64,000 nt of DNA from Bacillota bacterium (GTDB taxonomy: Bacteria > Bacillota > Clostridia > Christensenellales > Aristaeellaceae): NCBI GenBank assembly GCA_023425025.1, contig JAFADG010000051.1:31570-95569 (forward strand), read 5' to 3'. Below are positions 24,314-33,221 of this stretch, piece after piece. Both the position numbers and the translations under genes were made by a program. Under the pieces are notes generated by a model. It saw only the letters and a list, made by a program, of their open reading frames with translations, made no database searches and was not told the origin of the DNA. Numbering within the stretch: position 1 is the stretch's first letter; each line of letters opens with the position of its first letter.

Positions 24314-26454
24314 TGGCAAGCTATCAGCAGCGCAACGAGGAAATCCGCAAAACAAAACTTAACTTCAACGACCAGAAGCTCAAAATCGCCGGGCAATACG
24401 ACAACGACGACCATGGCTGGGTGCCGATGGGACGGGTGAAGCACGAGGCCTTCAGGGATGAAAAAAGCGGCCTGGTAACAGGAATGGAAGCGGTATCAAA
24501 GACTTTTTGCGCGTTTATTGACGCGCACCCAACGTACGTGCACCCCTACAGCGCCATTGCCGGCGCGTGGGCCCACGCGTGCGAGCTTCCCGATCCCTGG
24601 CGGCCCGATCAGCGGCGGGACGACCTGATTCCCCTCTGGGAAAAGTACAACATCCGCAACCGCGGCATCTACGCCATGAACCATGTAGCGCCCGACATGA
24701 ACATCGGCCTGGAACTTGGCTGGGGCGGGCTGCTGAAAAAGATCCGCTACTACCGCGAAAAGAACCATCCGGAGGATGCTTCGTTTTACGATGGCGAAGA
24801 GCGCGTGGTGGTAGCGGTTCAAAACTGGATGCGCCGGCATGTTCAATATGCCCGGGAGACGGCGGCGCGGGAATCGGACGCGTTCATCCGCAAAAACCTT
24901 TCGGATATCGCCGATATCAACGAATGGCTCATCGACAACCCGCCCAGAACCCTGCGCGAAGCGGTGCAATTCCTGGGCTGGTTTCAAACCATCGACCGCA
25001 TGTATTACACCGGCGGCGCGCTGCAGGAGCTGGATGAGCTGCTGCGCCCTTATTACGAGCGGGACGTGAAAAACGGCGTGATCACAGACGACGAGGAGGT
25101 CGTGTGGTACATCGTATCGCTGCTGTTCAACGACACGCATTACAGCCAAATCGGCGGCCAGCACCCGGTAGAGGGCACGGACCTTTCAAGCCGCATGTCG
25201 TTTTTGATCCTGGAGGGCATGCACAGGCTGCGCATTCCTTCCAACATCGCCATGCGGCTGCACGAGAATACGAACGACGAGCTTTTGACCCGCTGCGTCC
25301 AGTACCTGTTCGAGGACGGCACCGGCGTGTGCTATTCCTGCTCGGGCGGGCTGGACAAAGGCTATATGCGCAACGGCCGGCCCCAGGCGCTGGCCCGCAT
25401 GCGCGCCAAGGTCGGCTGCAACTGGACGGCGCTGCCGGGCATTGAGTATTGCCTGCAGGATGTGACGCGCGTCTGCCTGGCAAAGCCCATGACCCTGGCC
25501 CTCGATGAGATGATGGCCTCGGGTGAAGAAAAGTCCATGGAGAACCTGCTGGCCCGGTACGAGGCGCATCTTAAAATCGCAGTGGACGTTATCAAGCAGG
25601 GGTTTGACTGGCATGTGAAATACAAGCATCTGAACCGGCCCGAAATCATCTACAACCTCTTCGCCCACGGCCCCATCGAGCGCGGCATAGACATGTCCGC
25701 GGGCGGCGTGGACATCATCAATTTCGCCTGCGACGGCACGGCGCTGGCCACGGTGGCGGACTCCCTGGCGGCCATCGAGCAGCGCGTGGTTAGGGAGCGT
25801 GCGCTTTCCTGGGAGGAACTGCACGCGGCGCTTACGGCGGATTTCGAGGGCTATGAGGAGACCCGTCTTCTGCTAAAAAACGTTCCGCATTTTGGCAGCG
25901 GAAACTCCCGGGCCGATTACTACGCCAAATATGTGGCGGACCTTTATTCGGATTTGATGCGCCTTACCCCCACCAACGACGGATATATCGTGCTGCCGGG
26001 CATCTTTTCCCACGGCGAGGTGTACAACCACGGCCGTGCGCTGCCCGCCACGGCCAACGGCCGCCACGCGGGCGATGCGATCTCCCACTCCGCCGATCCG
26101 GACCCCGGCTTCCTGCGCGGGGGCACCGCGCCTACGGCCAAGGCCAACGCGGTGGCGCGGGTGCAGTCGGGCTGGGGCAATTCCACGCCGCTTCAGGTGG
26201 ACTTTGACGCCGGGCTGGCGCAGGAAAACGGCGGCATCGAACTCATGAAGGCTTATCTCAAAGCCCACAACGACATGGGCGGCACGCTCATCAATATCAA
26301 TGTCGTCTCCAAGGAAAAGCTGCTGGAAGCGCATCAGGACCCGGATAAGTACCCGGATCTGGTGGTGCGCGTGACAGGCTACAGCGCGTTCTTTAAGTCG
26401 CTGTCCAGGGAATACCGCCAACAGGTGGTGGACCGCTGGATCGCGAACGGATAA
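24310..26454 (+). CDS. Glycyl radical enzyme of an uncharacterised clade
   Basis: A 714-residue PFL-fold enzyme, shorter than pyruvate formate-lyase or choline lyase (about 760-850). The glycine radical site RVTGYSAFF has Gly690, 24 residues from the C-terminus, followed by SLSREYRQQVV. The active-site loop carries Cys370 in KVGCNWTALPGIEY. Known dehydratase-type members have Cys-x-Glu there (general acid/base) and pyruvate formate-lyase has Cys-Cys; here the residues after Cys are Asn-Trp. The substrate is therefore not predictable from known clades. It overlaps the activase gene and is followed by two sugar dehydrogenases, and a sugar importer is divergent. A role in cleaving or dehydrating a sugar-like compound is inferred. 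Confidence 0.93.
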   Translation: MMASYQQRNEEIRKTKLNFNDQKLKIAGQYDNDDHGWVPMGRVKHEAFRDEKSGLVTGMEAVSKTFCAFIDAHPTYVHPYSAIAGAWAHACELPDPWRPDQRRDDLIPLWEKYNIRNRGIYAMNHVAPDMNIGLELGWGGLLKKIRYYREKNHPEDASFYDGEERVVVAVQNWMRRHVQYARETAARESDAFIRKNLSDIADINEWLIDNPPRTLREAVQFLGWFQTIDRMYYTGGALQELDELLRPYYERDVKNGVITDDEEVVWYIVSLLFNDTHYSQIGGQHPVEGTDLSSRMSFLILEGMHRLRIPSNIAMRLHENTNDELLTRCVQYLFEDGTGVCYSCSGGLDKGYMRNGRPQALARMRAKVGCNWTALPGIEYCLQDVTRVCLAKPMTLALDEMMASGEEKSMENLLARYEAHLKIAVDVIKQGFDWHVKYKHLNRPEIIYNLFAHGPIERGIDMSAGGVDIINFACDGTALATVADSLAAIEQRVVRERALSWEELHAALTADFEGYEETRLLLKNVPHFGSGNSRADYYAKYVADLYSDLMRLTPTNDGYIVLPGIFSHGEVYNHGRALPATANGRHAGDAISHSADPDPGFLRGGTAPTAKANAVARVQSGWGNSTPLQVDFDAGLAQENGGIELMKAYLKAHNDMGGTLININVVSKEKLLEAHQDPDKYPDLVVRVTGYSAFFKSLSREYRQQVVDRWIANG

Positions 26455-26479
26455 GAAAAGTAAATTGGGAGGTGTTTCC

Positions 26480-27571
26480 ATGGCTAAGCTCCGCATCGGA
26501 ATCGTCGGAACGGGCGGGATCGCCCACGCGCACATGAAACCCTACATGACCTTTGACGATGTGGAAATCGTCGGCGCGTGTGATATCGTACCCGGCAAGG
26601 CGCGCGCGTTCCTGGATAAGTACGGCCTCCACAAGGCGCCGGCGTTTGACAATGTATACGACCTTATCAAGAATGTTCAAATGGATGGCGCCAGCGTTTG
26701 CACCTACAACACCACCCACGCCGAGTGCGCCATTGCGCTTTTAGAGGCGGGGGTTCACGTGCTGTGCGAAAAGCCCATGTCCTTTACCCTTCAAGAAGCG
26801 GTGGATATGGTGCGCGCCTCGAAAAAGGCGAACAAATTCCTGACCATCGGCTTTCAGCCCCGGTACGATTTCATGCGCAAAAAGGTGGACGATATCATCG
26901 CTTCCGGCGCGCTGGGCAAGGTGTACTATGTGCAAAGCGGCGGCGGCCGCCGCAGGGGCATTCCGGCGGGCACGTTTGTGGACAAGTCCAAGGCCGGCTA
27001 TGGCTGCCTTGGCGATATCGGCTGCTATTCCATCGACGAGTGCCTGCACGCCATCAAGTACCCCAAGCCCCTGACCGTTTCGGCCATCGCCACCAACTAC
27101 TTTGGAAAAAACCCCAAATACTGGCCCGGCGCGGATACCTTTGACGTGGATGATTTCTCCGTGGCGCTGGTGCGCATGGAAGGCGACGTTACCTATGTGT
27201 TCAAGCAATCCTGGGCCATGCACGCCGATACCCTGGGCGACACGCTGTGGCTGGGCACCGAAGGCGCCATCAAAATCCTGAACTCGCAGGATGAACTCAA
27301 GCGCCCCTCCCGCGTGATGTATTTCACCGATGTCAACGGTCAGCACATCGATTCGTACGTGCTCCCCACGATCCCCTTCAACGCCTATGAAGGCTCCGCG
27401 CCTGTGGACATCTGGCCGGCCAAGATGCGCGGCTTCGTGGACGCGCTTTTGACGGGCGGCCCCGCGCCGGTGCCGGGCGAGGAAATCCTGTACAACCAGG
27501 CGATCTGCGACGGCATCTACCGCTCCAGCAAGCTCCAGCGCGAAGTGGAAATTGAGATTCCGACCATATAA
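26480..27571 (+). CDS. Gfo/Idh/MocA family NAD(P)-dependent sugar dehydrogenase (first)
   Basis: A 363-residue oxidoreductase. The N-terminal Rossmann fold begins RIGIVGTGGIAHAHMKP (GxGxxA type) and the HVLCEKPMSFTLQEA block carries the family Glu-Lys-Pro. A C-terminal mixed-sheet domain binds the substrate; the GDIGCYSIDECLHAIKY segment supplies the usual Asp-x-x-x-His pair. It likely oxidises or reduces a cyclic polyol, sugar or keto sugar with NAD(P). ATG 26480 follows GGGAGG by 7 bases. It lies 25 bases after the glycyl radical gene in the same operon. Confidence 0.92.
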   Translation: MAKLRIGIVGTGGIAHAHMKPYMTFDDVEIVGACDIVPGKARAFLDKYGLHKAPAFDNVYDLIKNVQMDGASVCTYNTTHAECAIALLEAGVHVLCEKPMSFTLQEAVDMVRASKKANKFLTIGFQPRYDFMRKKVDDIIASGALGKVYYVQSGGGRRRGIPAGTFVDKSKAGYGCLGDIGCYSIDECLHAIKYPKPLTVSAIATNYFGKNPKYWPGADTFDVDDFSVALVRMEGDVTYVFKQSWAMHADTLGDTLWLGTEGAIKILNSQDELKRPSRVMYFTDVNGQHIDSYVLPTIPFNAYEGSAPVDIWPAKMRGFVDALLTGGPAPVPGEEILYNQAICDGIYRSSKLQREVEIEIPTI

Positions 27572-27591
27572 TAAGAGGAGGACAAAAACCT

Positions 27592-28563
27592 ATGCTTAAA
27601 GTTGGCATGCTATCAATGTGGCACGTGCACGCGGACGGCTACGCCACGAACGTGAACGCGCAGGAAGACGCGAAGGTCACGGCAATCTGGGACGACGACG
27701 CTGCCCGCGGCCAGGCCGCGGCACAGAAGTTCTCGGCGGTATACGAGCCGGACCTTCAAAAGTTCTTGGGGCTGGTGGACGCGGTGGTGGTGGATTCTCC
27801 CACCAGCGACCATAAGGAATTGATCATTGCCGCCGCAAGGGCGAAGAAACCCATTTTTACCGAAAAGGCGCTGGCGCCCACGGTGGCGGAGTGCGAGGAG
27901 ATCAAAAAAGCCATCGTCGAAAACAGCGTCAAGTTCGCGATTTCGTTCCCCGGCCTGATTTCCGGCGAAATGCGCTACGCCAAGCAGGCCATTGACGAGG
28001 GAAAGCTGGGCAAGGTCACATACCTGCGCATCCGCGCGGCCCATGGCGGATCTTCCCAGGGCTGGCTGCCGGCATATTGGTACGACGCCACCAAGACCTG
28101 TGGCGGCGCGATGATGGATTTGGGCTGCCATCCCAACTATCAGGCCAGCTACCTGCTGGGCAAGCCCGTGCGCGTGGCGTCCATGTTCAATACCGTCTGC
28201 TGCCCCAAGACCATGGAGGACAACGCTGTTTCCACCATCGAATTTGAAAACCAGGCCATCGCCGTGCTCGAAACCGGATTCGTCTCCCCGTATTCCCACA
28301 GCGCCATCGAAATCCTGGGTACTGAAGGCTCCATCGTCATTGAGAACGGCAAGCTGCGCATCTATTCGAAGCCCTCGGGCGTAGGCGGCTGGTTGATCCC
28401 GGACGATATTCCCAAGGCGATGCCCATGCCTCTGCGCCAGTTCCTGGACGCGGTGCTGTATGACAAGCCCATCGCCTTTGACATCGATCGCGCCATCGCG
28501 TTGACGGAGCTTTTGGAAAATGAGTATAAGGCGGACGCGGCGCAAAAGGTCGTGAAGGTGTAA
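27592..28563 (+). CDS. Gfo/Idh/MocA family sugar dehydrogenase (second)
   Basis: A 323-residue protein, only distantly similar to the preceding one. It starts KVGMLSMWHVHADGY, so the usual GxGxxG loop is replaced by G-M-L-S-M-W-H. The PIFTEKALAPTVAECEE block corresponds to the EKP motif, with Ala in place of Pro, and GGAMMDLGCHPNYQASYLLG holds the catalytic Asp/His segment. The altered nucleotide loop suggests different cofactor handling or a non-redox (epimerase or hydrolase-like) role. It ends the operon before a strong terminator. Confidence 0.88.
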   Translation: MLKVGMLSMWHVHADGYATNVNAQEDAKVTAIWDDDAARGQAAAQKFSAVYEPDLQKFLGLVDAVVVDSPTSDHKELIIAAARAKKPIFTEKALAPTVAECEEIKKAIVENSVKFAISFPGLISGEMRYAKQAIDEGKLGKVTYLRIRAAHGGSSQGWLPAYWYDATKTCGGAMMDLGCHPNYQASYLLGKPVRVASMFNTVCCPKTMEDNAVSTIEFENQAIAVLETGFVSPYSHSAIEILGTEGSIVIENGKLRIYSKPSGVGGWLIPDDIPKAMPMPLRQFLDAVLYDKPIAFDIDRAIALTELLENEYKADAAQKVVKV

Positions 28564-28596
28564 AATTCTCCAAACAACACCAAAAGTCAGCCTATG

Positions 28597-28639
28597 AAAG
28601 CCCCCCTGTCTCAGCTCCCGCTGGAACAGGGGGGCTTTT
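28597..28639 (+). terminator. Terminator of the glycyl radical operon
   Basis: AAAGCCCCCCTGT pairs exactly with ACAGGGGGGCTTT, followed by T. It lies 34 bases after the second dehydrogenase stop. Confidence 0.9.
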
Positions 28640-28745
28640 ACCACCGTAAAGCTGCAGGATGGCGGCGCTGGACGGGTATCGTCCGCCGCAACAAAGGCAA
28701 ATTCTCAAAGACTTGCAAAGACGTTAATCCCGGCGCAAGGCCCGC

Positions 28746-31049
28746 CTATATCCGCCCGGACTGTTCCTGATGGTATTGGCGCGGCGTGACGCCGTAGGCT
28801 TCCCGAAATTTGCGTATAAAGTACTGTGTGGAATGATAGCCGGTTTCCAAGGCGATATCATCGACGCTGATATTGGTGGTGCGCAGCAAATGCGCGGCGC
28901 GCTCCAAGCGCGTGGCGTTGATGTGATAATTGATGCCTACGCCGGACAATTCCTTGAACAGCCTGGAGAAGTACTTGGGGCTGAAGTGCATATCCTCCGC
29001 GATGCTTTCCAGGCTCAAATCACTGGAAAGGTGCGTCAATATATATTGGTTCGTTCTTTCCATCAGGTCCGCCTTCTGGTCCGGCCCGGTTTGCATCAGC
29101 TCCTGGAGCAGCGATTGCATGGCGTCGGGATAGGCGTCGGCCTTAAAGAGCACCTGCGTTGGGTCGGTCAGCAGCCGTGTTGCCGACAGCCCGCTGCGCT
29201 TTTCGTATTCCGCGCATTTGTGCATGGTGATATTCCCGATACGCCGCAGGGATTGATGGGAAAGCGCCGGGAGCTGGCTTTGCCAGATGGCGGCCAGCTG
29301 ACGAAGGCATGCCGCGGCATCCGGCACATTCCCGCTTTCCAGGCAGGCCGCGTACCGCTCCTCCAGGGGATAGGCGGGCGCTTCCCCCTGGGAAAGCTTG
29401 GTAAGGATATCTGTTTTGGGCGGCGCGAAAAAACGCCCTTCCATCAGGGCACAGGCCTGCTTATAGGAACCATGGATGGATTCCATGGCGGATACCCATC
29501 CGCCGATGGCGCACATGCTTTCAACGGCATGCCGGTCCAGGAATGCGCGGACGGCGCCGGCAACCTTCATCAGCGCCTCGGGCTGCGGCTGCGCGGTGTT
29601 TACAACAAAGGCCGCCCGGGTCTGGTCCGCCGTGTATCCGTACACGCGGAAGCCGGCGCTTTCAAGCTGGCCCTCCACATGGGCGATCAGCAAAAAGCAC
29701 AGCGCCTGCATTTCCGGCGCCGGTTCAGGCGTCTCATCGCACTGCAGCCACTCACACAGCACCACCGCGAAATGCGGATGGACAAAGAAGATTTCAGCGG
29801 TATCCAGGCTTTCCTTGGTGATGCTCTGCTGCGCGTGCCCGCCGCCCAGCAGAAGATGCTGCAGCTGAACATGACGCAAAATGGGCTTATTGATGTACAG
29901 CGCCCGCTCGGCCTGGTTCAAGCGCATGGACAGCCGCTGAATCGACGCGCCGATCGCGTCGTATTCGTTCTTGGAAAAACTGCCCTCCGGAGAATCGGAA
30001 AGCTGCCGCACAAGCGCGGCAAGCTGCTGGGTAGGCGTATACAGCTTGCGGGAAAGATAGGTGGTAAGAGGAAGAAAGAGGGCCAGGCAAATGGCCATGG
30101 CCGTCATGACAGACAGCAGAATCGCGCGGGAGGAGCGCATATAGCTGGCCATGGGCATCCAGAGCGCCAGCCGCCACGCGGAACCGGGGATCAGGGAAAA
30201 GGTGTACAGCTCCTGTCCCGGGCTTTGCGTATCCGCAAGGCTTGCGTACGCGCCCGCATCTTCCATCGCCGATTGCCAAACCTTATCGGGAAGAACAAAG
30301 TTCTCGGGCGTGTTGCGGCTGGCAGCCAGCAGCTGCCCGTTCTCATCCAGCAAAAACGCAGTGGTATCCTGGTCGGCGATGCTGTTGAGCAGGCTTGAAA
30401 TCAGGTCCGGATTCACGAAAAAATAAACCTGCGCCCGCTTGCCGCCCGCGCCGCTGCCCCAGGAGGGGACGCCGCCAAAGACGATCCCTTCCTTGTCCTG
30501 CATTCCCGGCAGGATAACATCGCCGCTGTTTTTCCACCAGGTGACGCGGCCGGCACTAAGCCTGGGAAATTGCTCCACCATTGTTTTGTATGGGGCGTTG
30601 CTTGGGTCGCTTAGGGATTTGTAACCCATGGTGCTTGATATGAAAAAACCCTGACCGGGGTAATAGATCACGACTGAGCTCAAAAGGCCGGAGGACAGGT
30701 TGTTCATCGTGCGCAGGCTTTCGTAAATCTTCAGCACCATCACGCTGCTGTCATCCTGGGTACTTTGCAGAAAAAAGGGATACAGCTGGGTGTAGGGCTG
30801 ATTCATGGACACTTCCGAAAACAGCCGCCGCCCGTTTTCAAACAGCGCTTTGCCAAGCACCTGCCCGTTGTATTCCATGACGCTGCGGTGATTTTGCTTT
30901 ACCTCCGCGGAAAACTGGTCCAAAAACAGATGATAGCTGATGATGCTGCCCAGCAGGACGATGATAATGGAAACCAGCATGAAAGAGATCACCAAGCGGT
31001 GATAAAAAACCGTCCGGTAACGATGCCGTGGCCGACGCAGCAGGTTCAT
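28746..31049 (-). CDS. Membrane sensor with AraC DNA-binding domain (YtdP type)
   Basis: A 767-residue one-component regulator. Helix 1 (about residues 20-42) and helix 2 (about 300-320, ILLSVMTAMAICLALFLPL) flank a large extracellular sensor domain. A HAMP-like linker and a cytoplasmic region follow. The C-terminal 100 residues form the double helix-turn-helix of AraC (LSLESIAEDMHFSPKYFSRL and ISVDDIALETGYHSTQYFIR). In Bacillus YtdP-like proteins sit beside LplB/LplC-type importers, as here. It probably senses an external sugar and activates the divergent operon. AAGGAG precedes the ATG. Confidence 0.92.
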   Translation of the reverse strand: MNLLRRPRHRYRTVFYHRLVISFMLVSIIIVLLGSIISYHLFLDQFSAEVKQNHRSVMEYNGQVLGKALFENGRRLFSEVSMNQPYTQLYPFFLQSTQDDSSVMVLKIYESLRTMNNLSSGLLSSVVIYYPGQGFFISSTMGYKSLSDPSNAPYKTMVEQFPRLSAGRVTWWKNSGDVILPGMQDKEGIVFGGVPSWGSGAGGKRAQVYFFVNPDLISSLLNSIADQDTTAFLLDENGQLLAASRNTPENFVLPDKVWQSAMEDAGAYASLADTQSPGQELYTFSLIPGSAWRLALWMPMASYMRSSRAILLSVMTAMAICLALFLPLTTYLSRKLYTPTQQLAALVRQLSDSPEGSFSKNEYDAIGASIQRLSMRLNQAERALYINKPILRHVQLQHLLLGGGHAQQSITKESLDTAEIFFVHPHFAVVLCEWLQCDETPEPAPEMQALCFLLIAHVEGQLESAGFRVYGYTADQTRAAFVVNTAQPQPEALMKVAGAVRAFLDRHAVESMCAIGGWVSAMESIHGSYKQACALMEGRFFAPPKTDILTKLSQGEAPAYPLEERYAACLESGNVPDAAACLRQLAAIWQSQLPALSHQSLRRIGNITMHKCAEYEKRSGLSATRLLTDPTQVLFKADAYPDAMQSLLQELMQTGPDQKADLMERTNQYILTHLSSDLSLESIAEDMHFSPKYFSRLFKELSGVGINYHINATRLERAAHLLRTTNISVDDIALETGYHSTQYFIRKFREAYGVTPRQYHQEQSGRI

Positions 31050-31086
31050 GCATTTCTCCTTAGCGAGTACATAGCATTTTGTTCAC

Positions 31087-31115
31087 ATTTTACCGTTTTC
31101 CCTGTTGATTGTAAA
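31087..31115 (-). promoter_or_regulatory. Promoter of the AraC-type sensor gene
   Basis: On minus, TTTACA (31115-31110) and TAAAAT (31092-31087) are 17 bases apart. It abuts the first AATCCACT box. Confidence 0.55.
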
Positions 31116-31116
31116 C

Positions 31117-31193
31117 AAATCCACTGCAGGAAGTGGATTCTTGTGCCGCGGGGTGGATTTCTTGCTCAAATGCGTGAGGATCAAATCCACCCC
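31117..31193. promoter_or_regulatory. Cluster of AAATCCAC boxes, likely operator of the AraC-type regulator
   Basis: Two inverted pairs share one core. AATCCACT (31118-31125) is opposed by AGTGGATT (31132-31139), and GGGGTGGATTT (31150-31160) by AAATCCACCCC (31183-31193). They lie between the divergent sensor and importer genes, where such a regulator would bind. Confidence 0.6.
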
Positions 31194-31337
31194 GTATCGT
31201 GAACTGGTGGAAATCTGTGCCGCTTTATGGGATTGTTTACATAGGCAAAGCGGCCTTGAGTATGGTAGCCTAGAACTGCGCGATTGCCGCCGCGCCGCAT
31301 GCGGCCGGCACACAGAACAAACGGAGGGAGGGATTGC

Positions 31338-32285
31338 ATGCATCCGGGAATCAAGGCCTCATCCCCCATGCGCCCCGCCCGGCTTTCCCTGCGCCTGCGT
31401 GCTCTCCGGCACTGGGATATCCTGTTGATGCTTTTGCCGGTCGCCGCCTACTATATGATATTTTGCTATATCCCGATGTCGGGCATCCTGCTGGCGTTCA
31501 AGGACTTCAAGCTGTTGAAGGGCATTTGGGGAAGCCCCTGGGCGGGCCTTAAGCACTTTCAAACACTGTTTGCCACGGCCAGCTTCTACGAGGTGCTGTA
31601 CAACACCGTCAGCATCAGCCTGCTGCGGCTGCTTTTCGGTTTTCCGGCGCCAATATTGCTGGCCATCATGCTGAACGAGCTGCGCCACCCAAAGACAAAG
31701 CGCGTGATACAAACCGTCTCCTACCTCCCCCATTTTCTGTCCTGGGTCGTGCTGGCCGGCGTGTTCATTCAATTCCTGTCCCCCTCCAACGGGCCGGTGA
31801 ATATTCTGCTGACAAAGCTGGGCCTTCAGCCAATTTATTTTCTGGGCAGCAAAAACACCTTTGTGCCCACCATTATCGCCACAGGCATATGGCAAAGCGC
31901 GGGTTGGGGCTCCATCGTCTATCTGGCCGCCATGGCCGGCATTGACCCCCAAATCTACGAAAGCGCCATGCTCGACGGCGCAAGCAGGCTGCAGCGGATC
32001 CGGCACGTGACCCTGCCGGGCATACTGCCCACCGCCACCGTGCTTTTGATACTCAACACCGGCAGCATTTTAAACGGCGGTTTCGATCAGATTTACAACC
32101 TGTACAACGATGGCGTGATGAGCGTCGCGGACATCATTGACACCTATGTGTACCGCCGCGGCCTGGAGGGCATGCAGTACTCCTATGCCGCCGCCGTCGG
32201 CCTGTTCAAAAACGGCATCGGCTTCCTGTTCGTGTTCATCACCAACAAGATCGCCCAGCGCCTGAGCGAAAGCAGCCTTTGGTGA
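31338..32285 (+). CDS. Sugar ABC importer permease (LplB/YtcP type)
   Basis: A 315-residue six-helix permease. It has FCYIPMSGILLAFKDFKLLK after helix 1, SYLPHFLSWVVLAGVF in the core and the EAA loop ESAMLDGASRLQRIRHVTLP. ATG 31338 is preferred because GGAGGGAGGG lies just upstream. It opens an operon with the second permease, a glycosidase-like gene and a binding protein; the order permease-permease-enzyme-binding protein is unusual. Confidence 0.95.
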   Translation: MHPGIKASSPMRPARLSLRLRALRHWDILLMLLPVAAYYMIFCYIPMSGILLAFKDFKLLKGIWGSPWAGLKHFQTLFATASFYEVLYNTVSISLLRLLFGFPAPILLAIMLNELRHPKTKRVIQTVSYLPHFLSWVVLAGVFIQFLSPSNGPVNILLTKLGLQPIYFLGSKNTFVPTIIATGIWQSAGWGSIVYLAAMAGIDPQIYESAMLDGASRLQRIRHVTLPGILPTATVLLILNTGSILNGGFDQIYNLYNDGVMSVADIIDTYVYRRGLEGMQYSYAAAVGLFKNGIGFLFVFITNKIAQRLSESSLW

Positions 32286-32324
32286 GCAAATGCCCTGCGA
32301 CTTTATCATGAGGGAGGCTGAATC

Positions 32325-33209
32325 ATGCAAGGCACCGCGCGCTCCAGGGGGGACAAGGTTTTTGATGCGGTGATCCTGACCGTGCTTTTGCTGGCGAGCG
32401 TCAGCATCATCATTCCATTTTGGAATCTGCTGATGCAATCTTTAAACAGCGGATACATCAGCCTGGGCCGGCTGAACCTTTTGCCGGAAAAGCTTTCGCT
32501 GTTCAATTACGAGCATGTGCTGACCAACCGCTACATTTGGTCCGGCTACCGCGAAACGCTGCTGCGCACCGCCATCGGCACCTGCCTGAGCATGGCCGTT
32601 ACCATCGCCGGGGCATACGCGCTGTCAAAGCCCTACCTGCCGGCGCGCAAGTTTTTCCTGCTGATGGTCATTATCCCCATGTTCTTTACGGGCGGCCTGA
32701 TCCCTTCCTATCTGTGGAACGTGCAGCTGGGGCTTCGAAACAGCCGCTGGGCGCTGATACTGCCGGGCCTCATCAGCTCCTACAACATGATCGTAATGCG
32801 CAACTTTTTTCAGGGGGTGCCCAAGGACCTGGAGGAGAGCGCCCGGATAGACGGCGCGGGCAGCTTTCGGATACTGATATCGATCTATATCCCCGTATCC
32901 CTTGCCGTGATCGCGACGGTGACGCTCTGGATCATGGTAGGCCATTGGAACGCGTGGTTTGACGCGACGATTTACATCAACAAGGCGGAGCTGTTTCCGC
33001 TGCAGGTGGTTTTGCGCCGCATTCTGCTGGAGGGCACGCAGCAATTGATGGAGATCAACCCCGCCCAGGATGCCGGTACGGCAAACTTTTCTCCGGACAA
33101 CATCAAAGCGGCCACCGTGTTTGTATGCATTATCCCCATCGTATGCGTCTATCCGTTTTTGCAAAAGTACTTTGTCAAGGGCACGCTGGTAGGCGCGATC
33201 AAAGGATAA
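32325..33209 (+). CDS. Sugar ABC importer permease (LplC/YtcP type)
   Basis: A 294-residue six-helix permease with the EAA loop ESARIDGAGSFRILISIYIP and the LplC C-terminus YPFLQKYFVKGTLVGAIKG. GGGAGG lies 8 bases before the ATG. No ATPase is encoded nearby. Confidence 0.95.
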   Translation: MQGTARSRGDKVFDAVILTVLLLASVSIIIPFWNLLMQSLNSGYISLGRLNLLPEKLSLFNYEHVLTNRYIWSGYRETLLRTAIGTCLSMAVTIAGAYALSKPYLPARKFFLLMVIIPMFFTGGLIPSYLWNVQLGLRNSRWALILPGLISSYNMIVMRNFFQGVPKDLEESARIDGAGSFRILISIYIPVSLAVIATVTLWIMVGHWNAWFDATIYINKAELFPLQVVLRRILLEGTQQLMEINPAQDAGTANFSPDNIKAATVFVCIIPIVCVYPFLQKYFVKGTLVGAIKG

Positions 33210-33221
33210 GGAGGCATCGCC

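Noticed and set aside
24310..26454. Assignment as pyruvate formate-lyase
   Set aside because: The Cys-Cys pair is absent and the activase has two extra clusters not found in PflA.
28770..30398. 542-codon plus-strand open frame opposite the AraC-type sensor
   Set aside because: The minus frame has membrane helices and an AraC domain; the plus frame is a shadow.
31284..31337. Earlier start for the first permease of the second importer
   Set aside because: The added residues lack a ribosome site, whereas GGAGGGAGGG lies directly before ATG 31338.
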